Origin: Bacteroidota bacterium
Lineage (GTDB): Bacteria > Bacteroidota > Bacteroidia > AKYH767-A > OLB10
Direction: 5' to 3'
NCBI GenBank assembly: GCA_016721435.1
Contig: JADKIC010000048.1
Span: 13,927 to 77,926 of the forward strand
Length of the DNA stretch: 64,000 nucleotides
A model generated the notes under the pieces. The model had not been told where the DNA came from. It did not search any database and saw only the letters and a program-made list of their open reading frames with translations. How positions within the stretch are numbered: position 1 is the stretch's first letter; every line of letters begins with the position of its first letter. The position numbers and the translations under genes are program-made. This document shows, piece by piece, positions 1 to 8,305 of the stretch.

Positions 1-1483
1 TTTTCAATCCCTGCCCTACTTCATTTCCGAATTCACTTTCCCGGTCATTGTAACTGAGGAAAACATTTTGCCCATAGTTACGTCCTGCCGTATCGTACCC
101 CACCTCGGCCAGACTTATCTTTGCATCCAAATGCCAGCGCTTATAATTGTAGCGAACTATCCCCACTGCTTCCCAGAAATTAGCTCCTAAAGGATGAGCC
201 AGAGGTGCCCTGTGATGACTGTAGCTGCCCAACACATCACGATGCTGATAGGTATACGGACGAACATAATTCATCTCTCCCTGCAAGTATAAATTCTTCA
301 CGCCAAGCACATCGAAACTCTTAAACCCTGCCTGTATCCCTTGCTTATTGGCCCACCATCCTTTCCCGGATTTCACATTTTCAAGCAGGAACTCATCCAG
401 CATCAACTGACCATATAAAAGATTACGGCTATTGATCATAAATTTAGCGTTAATCCCCATCAATACATTATCGGGGGAATTAATGCTGAATTCAACAGGG
501 CGAAGGAAGATGAAAGGATTTAAGTAACCCATATCAAACCCACGCGCACCACCACTGTCTGCATGCCAGATGACCGTTTCAAAGATTCCGATGCTGGCCC
601 TTTTACCAATATTGATATCGAGGTAATGCATGGAGGCATATTTCTTATCGAAGGGGGATTGATCATTCAGATAATCACGTGTCAAGTCTCTCAGTTCCAT
701 GAAAAGATTTACATATCTTATTTTCCACACATCTGTAATGATCTTAAAATACGGATAATGAAATGCATTGTCAGAGAGTAATAATGAGCGATAACCGTCT
801 CCTATAAAATGTCTGTCCTGTCCGAATTCAAAAGTAAAATGTCTGTTCAACTGAAAATTAATGGAGCCGGTTGAAAAGGCATAATCAAAACTGGTATCAT
901 CAAATTTTTTCACTCTACCTTGTCCGGGTACAATCCTTGTCTTTCGCACTGTTGAATCCAGATAGGCCGGAAATGAACTCAGATTTTCATAAAAAGTAGC
1001 ATTAAATCCGAATTTCTTTCCAATAGAACCATTGACCCACACTCCTCTTGTGTTGTAATAATACGAATCATCATTTTCCAGATCCATCCCGCCGGTAAAG
1101 TCAAAAACAGGATCAAGATAGATGCGATAATCCTCATCCTCCACTTCAAGCAAATGGTCTGAAAACAACTTTCTTCCAACCAATGTTGTATTAAATTTTT
1201 TTGAGGGATTTAAGGGAATGCTGATGAGCGAATCATACTGCCTTCCATAATCCGAAATTTGTCTTTTGGAAGCGGGTACAGTATCCGTGATAAACAACAT
1301 AGCGTCCACAGCGTCGCGTCTTAAAAAGGGTTTAAAGGAAGAATGCAGACCGTTGCCGACATGATTCATCTCTTTTGTAAAATACTGTTCTACCTGATTG
1401 CTCAGCGGAAGAAATGCATTTTGCCCCTTCAATATTCCTGATGCAGCAAGTAGCAGTAGTATAATAAATGAATATCTTTTCAT
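1..1483 (-). CDS. Wzi/RemB-like outer-membrane beta-barrel protein (3' end outside window)
   Basis: An open minus-strand frame runs from an ATG at 1483-1481 to the window edge with no stop, about 494 codons. It starts with a signal peptide (MKRYSFIILLLLAA) followed by alternating polar and aromatic stretches typical of an outer-membrane barrel. Segments such as NPFIFLRPVEFS, YGQLMLDEF and GWWANKQGIQAGF resemble the Bacteroidota capsule-assembly Wzi / gliding-motility RemB group. That group acts in the outer membrane in polysaccharide export or adhesin display. The start lies 9 bp after the stop of the upstream gene, so it is the third gene of an operon with the repeat protein and the OmpA-like lipoprotein. 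The family call is from remembered motifs, not a search; a generic DUF barrel is the alternative. Confidence 0.7.
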   Translation of the reverse strand, partial: MKRYSFIILLLLAASGILKGQNAFLPLSNQVEQYFTKEMNHVGNGLHSSFKPFLRRDAVDAMLFITDTVPASKRQISDYGRQYDSLISIPLNPSKKFNTTLVGRKLFSDHLLEVEDEDYRIYLDPVFDFTGGMDLENDDSYYYNTRGVWVNGSIGKKFGFNATFYENLSSFPAYLDSTVRKTRIVPGQGRVKKFDDTSFDYAFSTGSINFQLNRHFTFEFGQDRHFIGDGYRSLLLSDNAFHYPYFKIITDVWKIRYVNLFMELRDLTRDYLNDQSPFDKKYASMHYLDINIGKRASIGIFETVIWHADSGGARGFDMGYLNPFIFLRPVEFSINSPDNVLMGINAKFMINSRNLLYGQLMLDEFLLENVKSGKGWWANKQGIQAGFKSFDVLGVKNLYLQGEMNYVRPYTYQHRDVLGSYSHHRAPLAHPLGANFWEAVGIVRYNYKRWHLDAKISLAEVGYDTAGRNYGQNVFLSYNDRESEFGNEVGQGLK

Positions 1484-1492
1484 AAATTTCGT

Positions 1493-2596
1493 TTAATTAT
1501 TACCAAACACTTTTCCCTTGTACCATACCCGGGAGGTACCGTCAGGGAGGTCATACTTGAGGGTGTTCCCGTTTAACTCATACGCAGAAATTCTCTCCAT
1601 GCTTACCTCGTAGGATTTCCCTTCTGTGAACATATGCAGCCGATTGGCCTGATCGATCCATGCGATATTGTTTTCACTCATCTGATAGTTCAAAGGTCTG
1701 AATTCGTCCAACTCATAGCGAACTCCATCCTGAAGTAACTGCAACTGATTATTGAAAAAAAACAGCACTGATCGATCCCGCACCTGATAAAAGTCTGGAG
1801 GATAAGCTTCTGCCTTTACCAATTTTCCTCTGTTAAAGATTTTGAATGAATTATCATCCGCCACATAGGCAATCATATCCACACCGGCCTGGAAGGAGAG
1901 GGGTTGAAATCGCTCCAGCACCAGAATTTTTTCGTTGTAGAATACTTTGAGGTAATTATAAAGTCCATCTACATATGCAATCAGATTGCCGCCTGCTTCA
2001 TAAGCTACGGGAGCCACGTTATCAATATCGTAAACATGATCATTCAGGTACGCTTTAAAAAAGCCTGTATTGTTGACATAGGCCACCGAGTTCTCTCCTA
2101 TTTTATAATCGATCAGACTCCCCGTAAGGGTGACTTCCAGATCGTGTAATTGTCCCCGTCCATAAACACGCAGGATATCCACATTGCGATCCCGAAAGGC
2201 GATGAGGCTATCACTGACTTTAAAATCACGAAGAAAGAAAGTAAGTTGTGTCACCTTGCCTTCATCAAAAACACTCAACATGAGGTCCCGCTGAAAATAC
2301 ATCATGCTTTGCGTCAGTTCGTAATTGGTAGCTGTCATATCTCCCAGCTTAAACTTTTCACCTTTGTAGTATACCATGAGGTCATTGGCATTGTTGGCAT
2401 ACGCAATCATGGATCCTTTGGCTTTAAAGGAACGGACGACTTGCTGTTCTAACTGTCGCGGAGTACCGTTTTCGAAAATATAGAGGAAGTTCCGAAAATC
2501 ACGATAGCCGTGAAGGAAGGTGGGTTGATCCTCCCCTGCCCGGACAGGAATAACCAGCAGGCAAAGGAGTATTAAAAATAAGTTAGTGTGTTTCAA
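1493..2596 (-). CDS. secreted repeat protein, function unknown
   Basis: This is a 367-residue protein with an N-terminal signal peptide (hydrophobic residues 5-18, cleavage near RAG). The rest consists of degenerate repeats of about 40-45 residues built on an IAY-x(5-8)-K/FxxF/Y-xxGK pattern (for example near residues 62, 170, 205, 240, 285 and 325), which suggests a beta-propeller or stacked-sheet fold. I do not recognise a named family. The start is TTG at 2596, overlapping the last 14 bases of the OmpA-like gene; no better start is visible, and the overlap implies translational coupling. It sits between an OmpA-type peptidoglycan anchor and a Wzi/RemB-like barrel, so a role in the envelope or in surface-polysaccharide handling is inferred from context only. 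Confidence 0.75.
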   Translation of the reverse strand: MKHTNLFLILLCLLVIPVRAGEDQPTFLHGYRDFRNFLYIFENGTPRQLEQQVVRSFKAKGSMIAYANNANDLMVYYKGEKFKLGDMTATNYELTQSMMYFQRDLMLSVFDEGKVTQLTFFLRDFKVSDSLIAFRDRNVDILRVYGRGQLHDLEVTLTGSLIDYKIGENSVAYVNNTGFFKAYLNDHVYDIDNVAPVAYEAGGNLIAYVDGLYNYLKVFYNEKILVLERFQPLSFQAGVDMIAYVADDNSFKIFNRGKLVKAEAYPPDFYQVRDRSVLFFFNNQLQLLQDGVRYELDEFRPLNYQMSENNIAWIDQANRLHMFTEGKSYEVSMERISAYELNGNTLKYDLPDGTSRVWYKGKVFGNN

Positions 2597-3580
2597 GCAG
2601 CTTCAGTATTTCATCCAGTTTTGGAGATAGTATCACTTCAATTCTTCTGTTTTTCTTCCTGCCCTCCGTAGTATTGGCTTTATCAACAGGCATAAACTCC
2701 CCTCTTCCTGCAGCAGTAATCCGTACGGCATTTATTGAACTTCCGGTGAGTAAAATTTTCACAACAGAAGTAGCTCTCATCACACTTAAATCCCAGTTGT
2801 CCTTGATTTCTCCGGTGCCATGCATGGGAACATTATCCGTATGACCTTCAATCTGAATATTGATGTCCGGATTTTTTCCAGCACTTTTCCTAAATCACGT
2901 ATCGCCTCCACACCCTTTGGATCCACTACTGTGCTCCCTGTCGCGAAAAGCAATCGCTCTTCCATCATGACATATACCTTCCCGTTTTTCATCTCCACAC
3001 TCAGCCCTTTGTCCTGATAGCCCAGTAAGGCTTTGGCCACCGAATTTCGCAACGCCTTCACGGCTGAATCCTTGCTGGCCAGAATTTGTTCCAGTTCAGC
3101 CAACCGGCGGTTCTTCATACTGAGCTCTCCGCTAATCAAAGATAGGCTATCTTCTTTCAAGGATAACATCTTTGCCTTTCTGGACAATTCGTCTTCCTTC
3201 TTTTGCAATTGCTCCTGCGTTTTCTGAAGATCACGAATCAACTGTCGTGTGGCTTCCGTATTTGAAGTGGCATTGGGACCATCTTTCAGTAAGGTTTGAT
3301 ATGTATTGTTCAATTTTTCAAAGTTGCCACGCAGATCACGTAATTCCTGACCTTTTATTGTGGTATCGCTTTCCAAGGCCTTGATGCGGATTTTCAGGTC
3401 TTCAACCATAGCACTAAGTTCACCCTGACGAGTGTTTAACTGGAGATTGGCTGCTTTAAGTTCTTCATTCTCCTTATCGCAAGCGGATTTTTTCGCTTTA
3501 AGTTCATTGTGCATGCGGGAGGGCACGCAGGAGATCGAAATAATTGCTATCAGGATCAAGAGTGGGATTAAACGTTTCAT
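2583..3580 (-). CDS. OmpA-family lipoprotein with coiled coil (one frameshift)
   Basis: The protein starts MKRLIPLLILIAIISISC, a lipoprotein signal with the lipobox cysteine at about residue 18. A long charged coiled coil follows (about residues 25-190), then an OmpA/MotB peptidoglycan-binding domain with LLFATGS, IEGHTDNVPM and GRGEFMPVDKANT...GRKKNRRIEV. The reading frame breaks near 2,875: a run of A (minus strand) is one base short, so KVLEK should continue as NPDINIQIEGHTDN. Repairing it gives about 332 residues. It should tether the outer membrane to peptidoglycan. It is the first gene of the three-gene operon and ends inside the start of the next gene. The break is most likely a sequencing error because both halves are fully conserved. 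Confidence 0.85.
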
Positions 3581-3737
3581 AATTTCTTTGAATGGTCTAA
3601 AATAGGCAGACAATATAGACGGTTGGCATGGTATTTATGTAATATTCAACACAATTCTGTTGAAACTAATTTTCCTTTATCACGATATTGAAGTTGTACA
3701 ATACGTTCGTAAATTAGTAGTTACTATATCATTACCT

Positions 3738-4448
3738 ATGGAAAAGAAACTGAACGACAATTGGATTACCGAACAACATATTGATTTCGAGTATAAAAAG
3801 TACCTTCTACTTGCCTATCTTCAACATGTAAGTGAGCGTTTTGAAGAAACCCGGCTCTACCCCGCACTCAGCGAACTCGTCAAACATTACCGTAATCTGG
3901 TCGCATTGCGCGAACAAAAGAAAAATCTTTTCGACTCTTTCCCGGAAAAACTCAGCCAAACCGATTTCCAGCATTTTAAACTCGTTTATGAAAAACTTTG
4001 CGATGATGATCAACTCATGCGGGAAATTGAAAATATCATTGCCTTCAGCATCCCACAATTTGAACAGCATCTCGCCGAAGGAAAGAAAATTTATGATTTC
4101 ATCGAATCCAAACTGAATATTTATCCTGTCGGAATTGTTCCGCTGCATACAGATGCCGGCTATTTGTTTTTACGAAATGGCAATCTTACTGAAACCGTAG
4201 TGTTCGAATATCAGATTACGATTTACGATCAGCCCAACGAACGATACAGAGCGATTGGATTGCAATATGTCAACTCGTATGAAAAAACGCTTCGCAATAC
4301 ATACGAGAATATAAAGCACGACCTACTTCACTACAATAAAAATTTACCGAACCCTGCTACCTACGTCATCGAATCAGAATTGACATTGCCTTTGGAAGAT
4401 ACTTTGTTGCCACTGGCGAAAAGAACGTTGGTGAAATATTTACATTGA
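3738..4448 (+). CDS. conserved hypothetical protein
   Basis: This 236-residue soluble protein begins MEKKLNDNWITEQHIDFEYKK. The frame is open 26 codons further upstream, but ATG at 3738 is the better start because the upstream residues look non-coding. The first 140 residues are strongly helical and charged; the second half (VGIVPLHTDAGYLFL, VVFEYQITIYD) is more beta-rich. There is no signal peptide and no membrane segment. I recall similar uncharacterised proteins in Bacteroidota but know no function. It is transcribed divergently from the OmpA operon with a shared 157-bp spacer. Its stop codon lies at the very beginning of the 10-bp tandem array, so the array forms its 3' untranslated region. 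Confidence 0.7.
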   Translation: MEKKLNDNWITEQHIDFEYKKYLLLAYLQHVSERFEETRLYPALSELVKHYRNLVALREQKKNLFDSFPEKLSQTDFQHFKLVYEKLCDDDQLMREIENIIAFSIPQFEQHLAEGKKIYDFIESKLNIYPVGIVPLHTDAGYLFLRNGNLTETVVFEYQITIYDQPNERYRAIGLQYVNSYEKTLRNTYENIKHDLLHYNKNLPNPATYVIESELTLPLEDTLLPLAKRTLVKYLH

Positions 4449-4863
4449 TACATTGATATACTTTGGGATACATTGATATACTTTGGGATACATTGATATA
4501 AGTTGGGTTACTTTGATATACTTTGGGTTACTTTGAGATACGTTGTATACTTTGATATACTTTGGGATACTTTGATATACTTTGGGATACTTTGATATAC
4601 TTTGGGATACTTTGAGATACGTTGGGATACTTTGAGATACGTTGGGATACTTTGAGATACGTTGGGATACTTTGAGATACGTTGGGTTACTTTGGGTTAC
4701 TTTGATATACTTTGGGATACTTTGAGATACGTTGGGATACGTTGAGATACGTTGGGATACTTTGAGATACGTTGGGATACGTTGAGATACGTTGGGATAC
4801 TTTGAGATACGTTGGGATACTTTGAGATACGTTGGGATACGTTGAGATACGTTGGGATACGTT
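4442..4863. repeat. tandem array of 10-bp units (about 42 copies)
   Basis: The stretch is built almost entirely from the decamer [T/G]TTG[G/A][G/A/T]ATAC. Variants TTTGGGATAC, TTTGAGATAC, GTTGGGATAC and TTTGATATAC alternate, so a 20-bp higher-order unit (GGG-type then GAG/GAT-type) is visible. The first part is rich in the GATATAC variant and the last part in GTTGAGATAC, showing block-wise amplification. One unit near 4550 is 9 bp. There are no spacers, so it is not a CRISPR. The short open frame it creates on the minus strand is a by-product of the repetition. Confidence 0.95.
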
Positions 4864-4921
4864 TCATATGATTAGATAAATTCAAATAATTTTACTTGCA
4901 TTTATCTGGGAAGGTCAAAAT

Positions 4922-4996
4922 CAAGCAAGCAGCCAGAAGCAAGCGGCAAGCAGCCAGTAGCAGGTAGCCGGTAGCAGGTAGCCGGTAGCCGGTAGC
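4922..4996. repeat. low-complexity AGC/GGTAGCC short repeat
   Basis: Variants of AGCAAGCAGCC, AGCCAGTAGC and AGGTAGCCGGT follow each other here, with a period of roughly 7-11 bp. It lies between the 10-bp array and the left end of the insertion sequence and does not match the upstream array. No gene is visible between 4864 and 5008. Confidence 0.8.
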
Positions 4997-5008
4997 TACT
5001 TTGTTAAA

Positions 5009-5029
5009 GCCTAAAATACGTTGACCGGT
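5009..5029. repeat. left terminal inverted repeat of the IS
   Basis: The 21 bases beginning GCCTAAAATACGTTG are the exact reverse complement of 6414-6434. Confidence 0.93.
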
Positions 5030-5094
5030 AAGCAACCAATAGAATCAGATTAATTGCTAAAATACATCTTGATCCTGATGGTCTTGTTTGCTTT

Positions 5095-5124
5095 GTCAAA
5101 GTGGGGCGCGATGCCCCCTTTGAC
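5095..5124. other. hairpin between orfB and the left IS end
   Basis: GTCAAAG-T-GGGGC and GCCCC-C-TTTGAC form an imperfect 12-bp stem around a GCGAT loop, downstream of orfB within the IS. No T-run follows on the minus strand, so it may be a protective or recognition hairpin rather than a terminator. Confidence 0.5.
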
Positions 5125-5221
5125 TGTTAATTGCCGTAAATGACTCCGTCACCTTCGGTCTTGTTTGCTGGTCCAATGTTAAGTATTTTTTTAAGGCTGC
5201 TTTTAATTCTTGTGTGGTTTT

Positions 5222-5968
5222 CTAGTTATAGTTGGTGCATGCTCGGTCAACATTTTTAATTAGTTCTGCTTTATTTGCACAGCCCCAAGGCCTTAGATAA
5301 TTATTCTTTATTACACCATTAATACGCTCTGCTTTTCCATTCTCATGTGCATATTCACACATACTGTTTTTAATGCCCATTCTTTGTGTGTATTCTAAGA
5401 ATACCTTAGCAAAATATTGACCACCTCCATCTGAATGCATGATTAGTCCATCTAATGAAACCCCTTTTCTATACTTTACAGCCATCTGCAGAGCCGGGAG
5501 TGTTGTTTGTTCCGTTCTTAATCCATCAGATACTTGCCACCCTACTATTAAACGAGAGAAATTATCTAAGATAAAAGTGATGTAATACACCTCTGCTCCA
5601 ATTTGATAATATGTGATATCGCTCGACCATACTTGATTGATGCTGATAATTTTAATGTCTTCTATCAGGTTGGGAAAACGGATTACTCCACTGCTATCGG
5701 TAGTTCTAATCGATTTGAACTTTTGTACTTGTCGTAAACCCAAATTAGAGCAATAGGCAATGAATTTATCTCGCCCCATTAACTTTGGTTTTATCAATTC
5801 ATACATATATCTCATGGCCATTGTTGGATGCCTATCCCGGAGTTGATATATTATGATTTCTATATATCCGAACTCCTCGAGCTCTCGTAGTTTTCGATCT
5901 AAATACTGATGGAATGATTGTTTACTATAGCCTATTGCCCCGTAAAAAAAATTAAGGCTACTCGTCAA
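5222..5968 (-). CDS. IS3-like transposase OrfB, DDE integrase domain
   Basis: A 248-residue protein with the retroviral-type integrase core. The DDE residues are visible as VWSSDITYY (first D), LIMHSDGGGQY (second D) and HENGKAERINGVIKNNYL (E), with the spacing of the IS3 family. An N-terminal HTH_21-like segment (YIEIIIYQLRDRHPTMAMRY) precedes the core. As drawn it starts at a TTG whose TTGA overlaps the orfA stop. The frame is open upstream to an A9 run at 6014-6022, so the natural product is probably an OrfAB fusion made by -1 frameshifting. The C-terminus stops at TNYN, where family members normally continue through a (K/R)PHxxL segment, so the last residues may be lost to an indel or stop. 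Confidence 0.9.
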   Translation of the reverse strand: MTSSLNFFYGAIGYSKQSFHQYLDRKLRELEEFGYIEIIIYQLRDRHPTMAMRYMYELIKPKLMGRDKFIAYCSNLGLRQVQKFKSIRTTDSSGVIRFPNLIEDIKIISINQVWSSDITYYQIGAEVYYITFILDNFSRLIVGWQVSDGLRTEQTTLPALQMAVKYRKGVSLDGLIMHSDGGGQYFAKVFLEYTQRMGIKNSMCEYAHENGKAERINGVIKNNYLRPWGCANKAELIKNVDRACTNYN

Positions 5969-6378
5969 CTCCTCTCTGTTTTGCCAGAACCAGATGACGG
6001 TTTCGTGCCAGAGTTTTTTTTTATATCTATACCATAGGTCTGCTCAGCAATTGATATGAGTTTATCCTGGAAGATTAACTGCACCTCCTTTTGTCCTAAC
6101 AATCGCTCCAATTCTGCAATCTTAGATTGAAGCTCCTTAATTTTACGAGTGTCGCTTTCTTCTTCCACAATTAGTTTTACTCCCTTTTTGCTGTTAGATC
6201 CAAACTTGTACAACCAAAGACGTATAGCCCATGGGCGAACATCATATTCCCTGCTAATTTCAGCAATTGTTACCTGCTTTCGCTCAATTTCTCGTACTTT
6301 TTTCTTCTTGAAATCGTCACTGAACACCCTGCGACGGCGCTCTTCCTGATTCAAGGTAAATTTGTGTTTTGTTGCCAT
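5965..6378 (-). CDS. IS3-like transposase OrfA
   Basis: A 137-residue protein starting MATKHKFTLNQEERRRRVFSD. It has a helix-turn-helix (VTIAEISREYDVRPWAIRLWLYKFG, residues about 36-60) that binds the inverted repeats. A leucine-rich coiled coil follows (KIKELQSKIAELERLLGQKE, about 81-100), the usual OrfA/OrfAB dimerisation region. Near the end (codons IDIKKNSG) lies an A9 run, a likely -1 slippery site leading into orfB. ATG at 6378 is 36 bp inside the right inverted repeat, the expected position for a promoter in the IS end. Confidence 0.88.
   Translation of the reverse strand: MATKHKFTLNQEERRRRVFSDDFKKKKVREIERKQVTIAEISREYDVRPWAIRLWLYKFGSNSKKGVKLIVEEESDTRKIKELQSKIAELERLLGQKEVQLIFQDKLISIAEQTYGIDIKKNSGTKPSSGSGKTERS
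6014..6022 (-). promoter_or_regulatory. putative -1 ribosomal frameshift site (A9) in the IS
   Basis: On the minus strand nine consecutive A occur in the orfA frame as ATA AAA AAA AAC. OrfB is in the -1 frame, and that frame is open from the A9 run into the integrase domain (KKLWHETVIWFWQNREEL then TSSLNFF). This is how IS3 elements make OrfAB. The run could also be miscounted. Confidence 0.65.
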
Positions 6379-6408
6379 GTTTTATCGATTTTAAAGTTAT
6401 TTTCGTCT

Positions 6409-6701
6409 TTAAAACCGGTCAACGTATTTTAGGCACTGACACTTCTTGATTAGAAAAGTATCATAGCCTTTAAAAAAATCAATTTGAACTTTATGAACGT
6501 TTTTAACTTTAGCCGGAAGAGGACCCCGATGGCACCATTCGAAGAGACTTTGGATCTGCTCTTCCTCACCGATAGCTTCTATTAATACAGATCCATCGGA
6601 CTGATTCATCACCCTGATTCTTATAAATCAAGTGCTTTGGAAGTGTAGATTGACGAAAAAAACGCCTGAACCTTTACCGGTGACAAATGAACAGCAATCA
6701 T
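6409..6701 (-). pseudogene. acyP: acylphosphatase, frameshifted, 3' end in the IS
   Basis: The intact part reads MMNQSDGSVLIEAIGEEEQ...LFEWCHRGPLPAKVKNV, the typical acylphosphatase core. The conserved N-terminus is present just upstream but in changing frames: ATG at 6701 gives MIAVHL, then VTGK, GVFFRQSTL and a KALDL segment, matching the family's VTGKVQGVFFR phosphate loop. At least two or three one-base deletions are needed to repair it. The frame runs past the expected C-terminus (TFLIKK) into the IS inverted repeat, so the IS inserted at or immediately after the gene's 3' end. Acylphosphatases hydrolyse carboxyl-phosphate bonds in the cytoplasm. Given the error pattern elsewhere, the frameshifts may be artefacts. 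Confidence 0.8.
6414..6434. repeat. right terminal inverted repeat of the IS
   Basis: Begins ACCGGTCAACG and is the exact reverse complement of 5009-5029. Confidence 0.93.
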
Positions 6702-6777
6702 CTCTTTTATTAGAATAAAATTACGACAGGAATCAAAAAAAATCGATCTCAATAATGGTTTTTATTAAGCAAGTAAA

Positions 6778-7549
6778 TTATTTTCCGGCAAAAACAGCTT
6801 TCCGTTTATTCAGAAAAGCATCAGTGCCTTCTTTAAAATCATTTGTTGTAAAGCATGCACCGAAACGCGCGATCTCTTCTTTGAAGCCATCCGATTGTTT
6901 GTCATAATGCGCATTTACAGTATGTACAATTTCGGCAATGGCAACCGGCGCATTGGCAATGATTTTATTCAATACTTCACGACACTTATCCAACAATTGA
7001 TCAGCAGGAACAACATAATTAACGAGTCCAAGACGATAGGCTTCGCCGGCATCGATCATGTCAGCCGTCATCAACAACTCCATAGCTTTGCCTTTCCCGA
7101 TAAGTTGGGCTAAACGTTGCGTACCTCCGTACCAGGATGAGTCCAGTTTGACTCCGGTGTCCATTTGGCTTTTCTGCAGCAATTCGCATATGACAAGCCA
7201 TCGCCAATTCACATCCTCCACCGAGAGCAAATCCGTTCACCGCAGCAATAACAGGCTTACTGCATGTCTCCACGCTGTTAAATACGTCATGTCCGTGAGC
7301 ACTCAATGCCATCCCCTGCTCCAAACTAAAAGAGGCGAACTCGCTAATGTCTGCACCGGCAATAAAAGCCTTTGCACCGCTACCGGTCAGGATAATTCCG
7401 CGAACATGATCATCTTGTTGAGCAGCAAGAAACGCTTTCCCCACTTCGGCGATGGTATCTTTATTCAATGCGTTTAACTTATCGGGCCGATTAATGGTAA
7501 TCGTGCAAATCGCATTTTCAACAGTATAAAGGATGTTGGTATAGTTCAT
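6778..7549 (-). CDS. enoyl-CoA hydratase/isomerase (crotonase) family, frameshifted
   Basis: The N-terminal part (MNYTNILYTVENAICTITINRPDKLNALN) and the oxyanion-hole segments KAFIAGADISEF and AAVNGFALGGGCELAMACHMR identify a crotonase. The C-terminal part YGGTQRLAQLIGKGKAMELL...FLNKRKAVF completes it, about 257 residues. The halves are in different frames: around 7,140-7,175 several one-base deletions corrupt the conserved stretch between AAEK and YGGTQRL. The likely reaction is reversible hydration of enoyl-CoA, probably short-chain as in 3-hydroxybutyryl-CoA dehydratases. It is followed on the same strand by nothing and preceded by a B12-binding acyl-CoA mutase subunit, which fits branched or short-chain acyl-CoA metabolism. 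Confidence 0.87.
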
Positions 7550-7639
7550 ATCGTGATTCGTGTTTGATAGTAATGGTTCACGCGTTTAGCGAGTGTTGTA
7601 AAGAATAATTTTTCAGCTAATTGAGGTACCGGTTGAACC

Positions 7640-8047
7640 TCAGATTTTTTTCAATCTTTTTACTTCTTCCGTCATATAGCTGATAATTTCCGAAGTTTCT
7701 GTTCCGGGAGGAAATAACCGGCCACAACCCATGGCTACCAGTTTCTTCATATCATCATCCGGAATAATGCCTCCGCCGGTAAGCAACACATCATCCATTC
7801 CCTTCTCCTTCAACAAATGAAGGATCCGCGGAAAAACAGTCATATGAGCACCACTCAGAATACTGACGCCAATGGCATCCACATCTTCCTGAACAGCGGC
7901 ATTCACTACCATTTCGGGGGTCTGGCGCAAACCGGTATAAATCACTTCCATGCCGGCATCGCGCAGGAAGGAGGCAATTACTTTGGCGCCTCTGTCATGG
8001 CCATCGAGGCCGACTTTAGCAATGAGAACACGGATAGGGCGTTGCAT
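7640..8047 (-). CDS. B12-binding subunit of an acyl-CoA mutase (methylmalonyl-CoA mutase C-terminal domain)
   Basis: The 135-residue protein is a stand-alone cobalamin-binding domain. It has DGHDRG at residues 15-20 (the DxHxxG motif; His17 is the cobalt ligand), GVSILSGAH (the SxL motif) and LLTGGGIIPDDD (the GG motif). Such small subunits pair with a separate large catalytic subunit to isomerise methylmalonyl-CoA or a related acyl-CoA. The large subunit is not in this window. It lies 90 bp upstream of the crotonase on the same strand. A TACTTTTG sequence (minus strand, 8059-8052) four bases before the start resembles a Bacteroidota -7 box and would give an almost leaderless message; I saw no matching -33 element. 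Confidence 0.92.
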   Translation of the reverse strand: MQRPIRVLIAKVGLDGHDRGAKVIASFLRDAGMEVIYTGLRQTPEMVVNAAVQEDVDAIGVSILSGAHMTVFPRILHLLKEKGMDDVLLTGGGIIPDDDMKKLVAMGCGRLFPPGTETSEIISYMTEEVKRLKKI

Positions 8048-8075
8048 GGGGCAAAAGTAATAAAACGATCGTTCT

Positions 8076-8201
8076 TCTCGTCATTTCTCATTCCATCTTC
8101 GATGCATGAGTCTGACGAGATCACCGGGGGATCACTCGCTTCGCTCGTTGGGGAGGTCTCGTCATTACTCATTCGTCTTCGACGATTTGAATCTGACGAG
8201 A
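8076..8201. repeat. two copies of a palindromic repeat, 81 bp apart
   Basis: TCTCGTCA at 8076-8083 pairs with TGACGAGA at 8113-8120, and the same ends recur at 8157-8164 and 8194-8201. The interiors are similar (CTCATTC, TCTTCGA, GAxTCTGACGAG). Between them is a CACTCGCTTCGCTCG hairpin-like stretch. This is the non-coding spacer between the B12 gene and the efflux operon. Confidence 0.75.
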
Positions 8202-8305
8202 CTGGGGGGGAGATGGGGAGCGACGGAAGATGGACATCGTTTGGAAGTCAGATAGAAAGAGGGGCGAATGTGGACTTCAACGAGTTATTGTTATCTTTGT
8301 GTTGA

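Larger units (their letters stand above)
5009..6434 (-). mobile_element. IS3-family-like insertion sequence
   Basis: The element is about 1.43 kb and bounded by perfect 21-bp inverted repeats (5009-5029 and 6414-6434, outer sequence GCCTAAAATACG...). It carries two overlapping minus-strand genes, an orfA with a helix-turn-helix and a DDE integrase-like orfB in the -1 frame, which is the IS3 layout. On the right side the end may extend 2 bp to a terminal CA; the left end lacks the matching TG. No target-site duplication can be recognised. The right end abuts the 3' end of an acylphosphatase gene. Confidence 0.9.

Noticed and set aside
4442..4863. CRISPR array
   Set aside because: The decamers are contiguous without unique spacers, and no cas gene is present.
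4697..4885. 62-codon minus-strand ORF with NVSQRIPTYL repeats
   Set aside because: It is produced by the 10-bp array (30 bp equals 10 codons), has no plausible start context and no independent support.
7817..8305. 162-codon plus-strand ORF opposite the B12-binding gene
   Set aside because: It is antisense to a conserved gene and then runs through palindromic spacer DNA.
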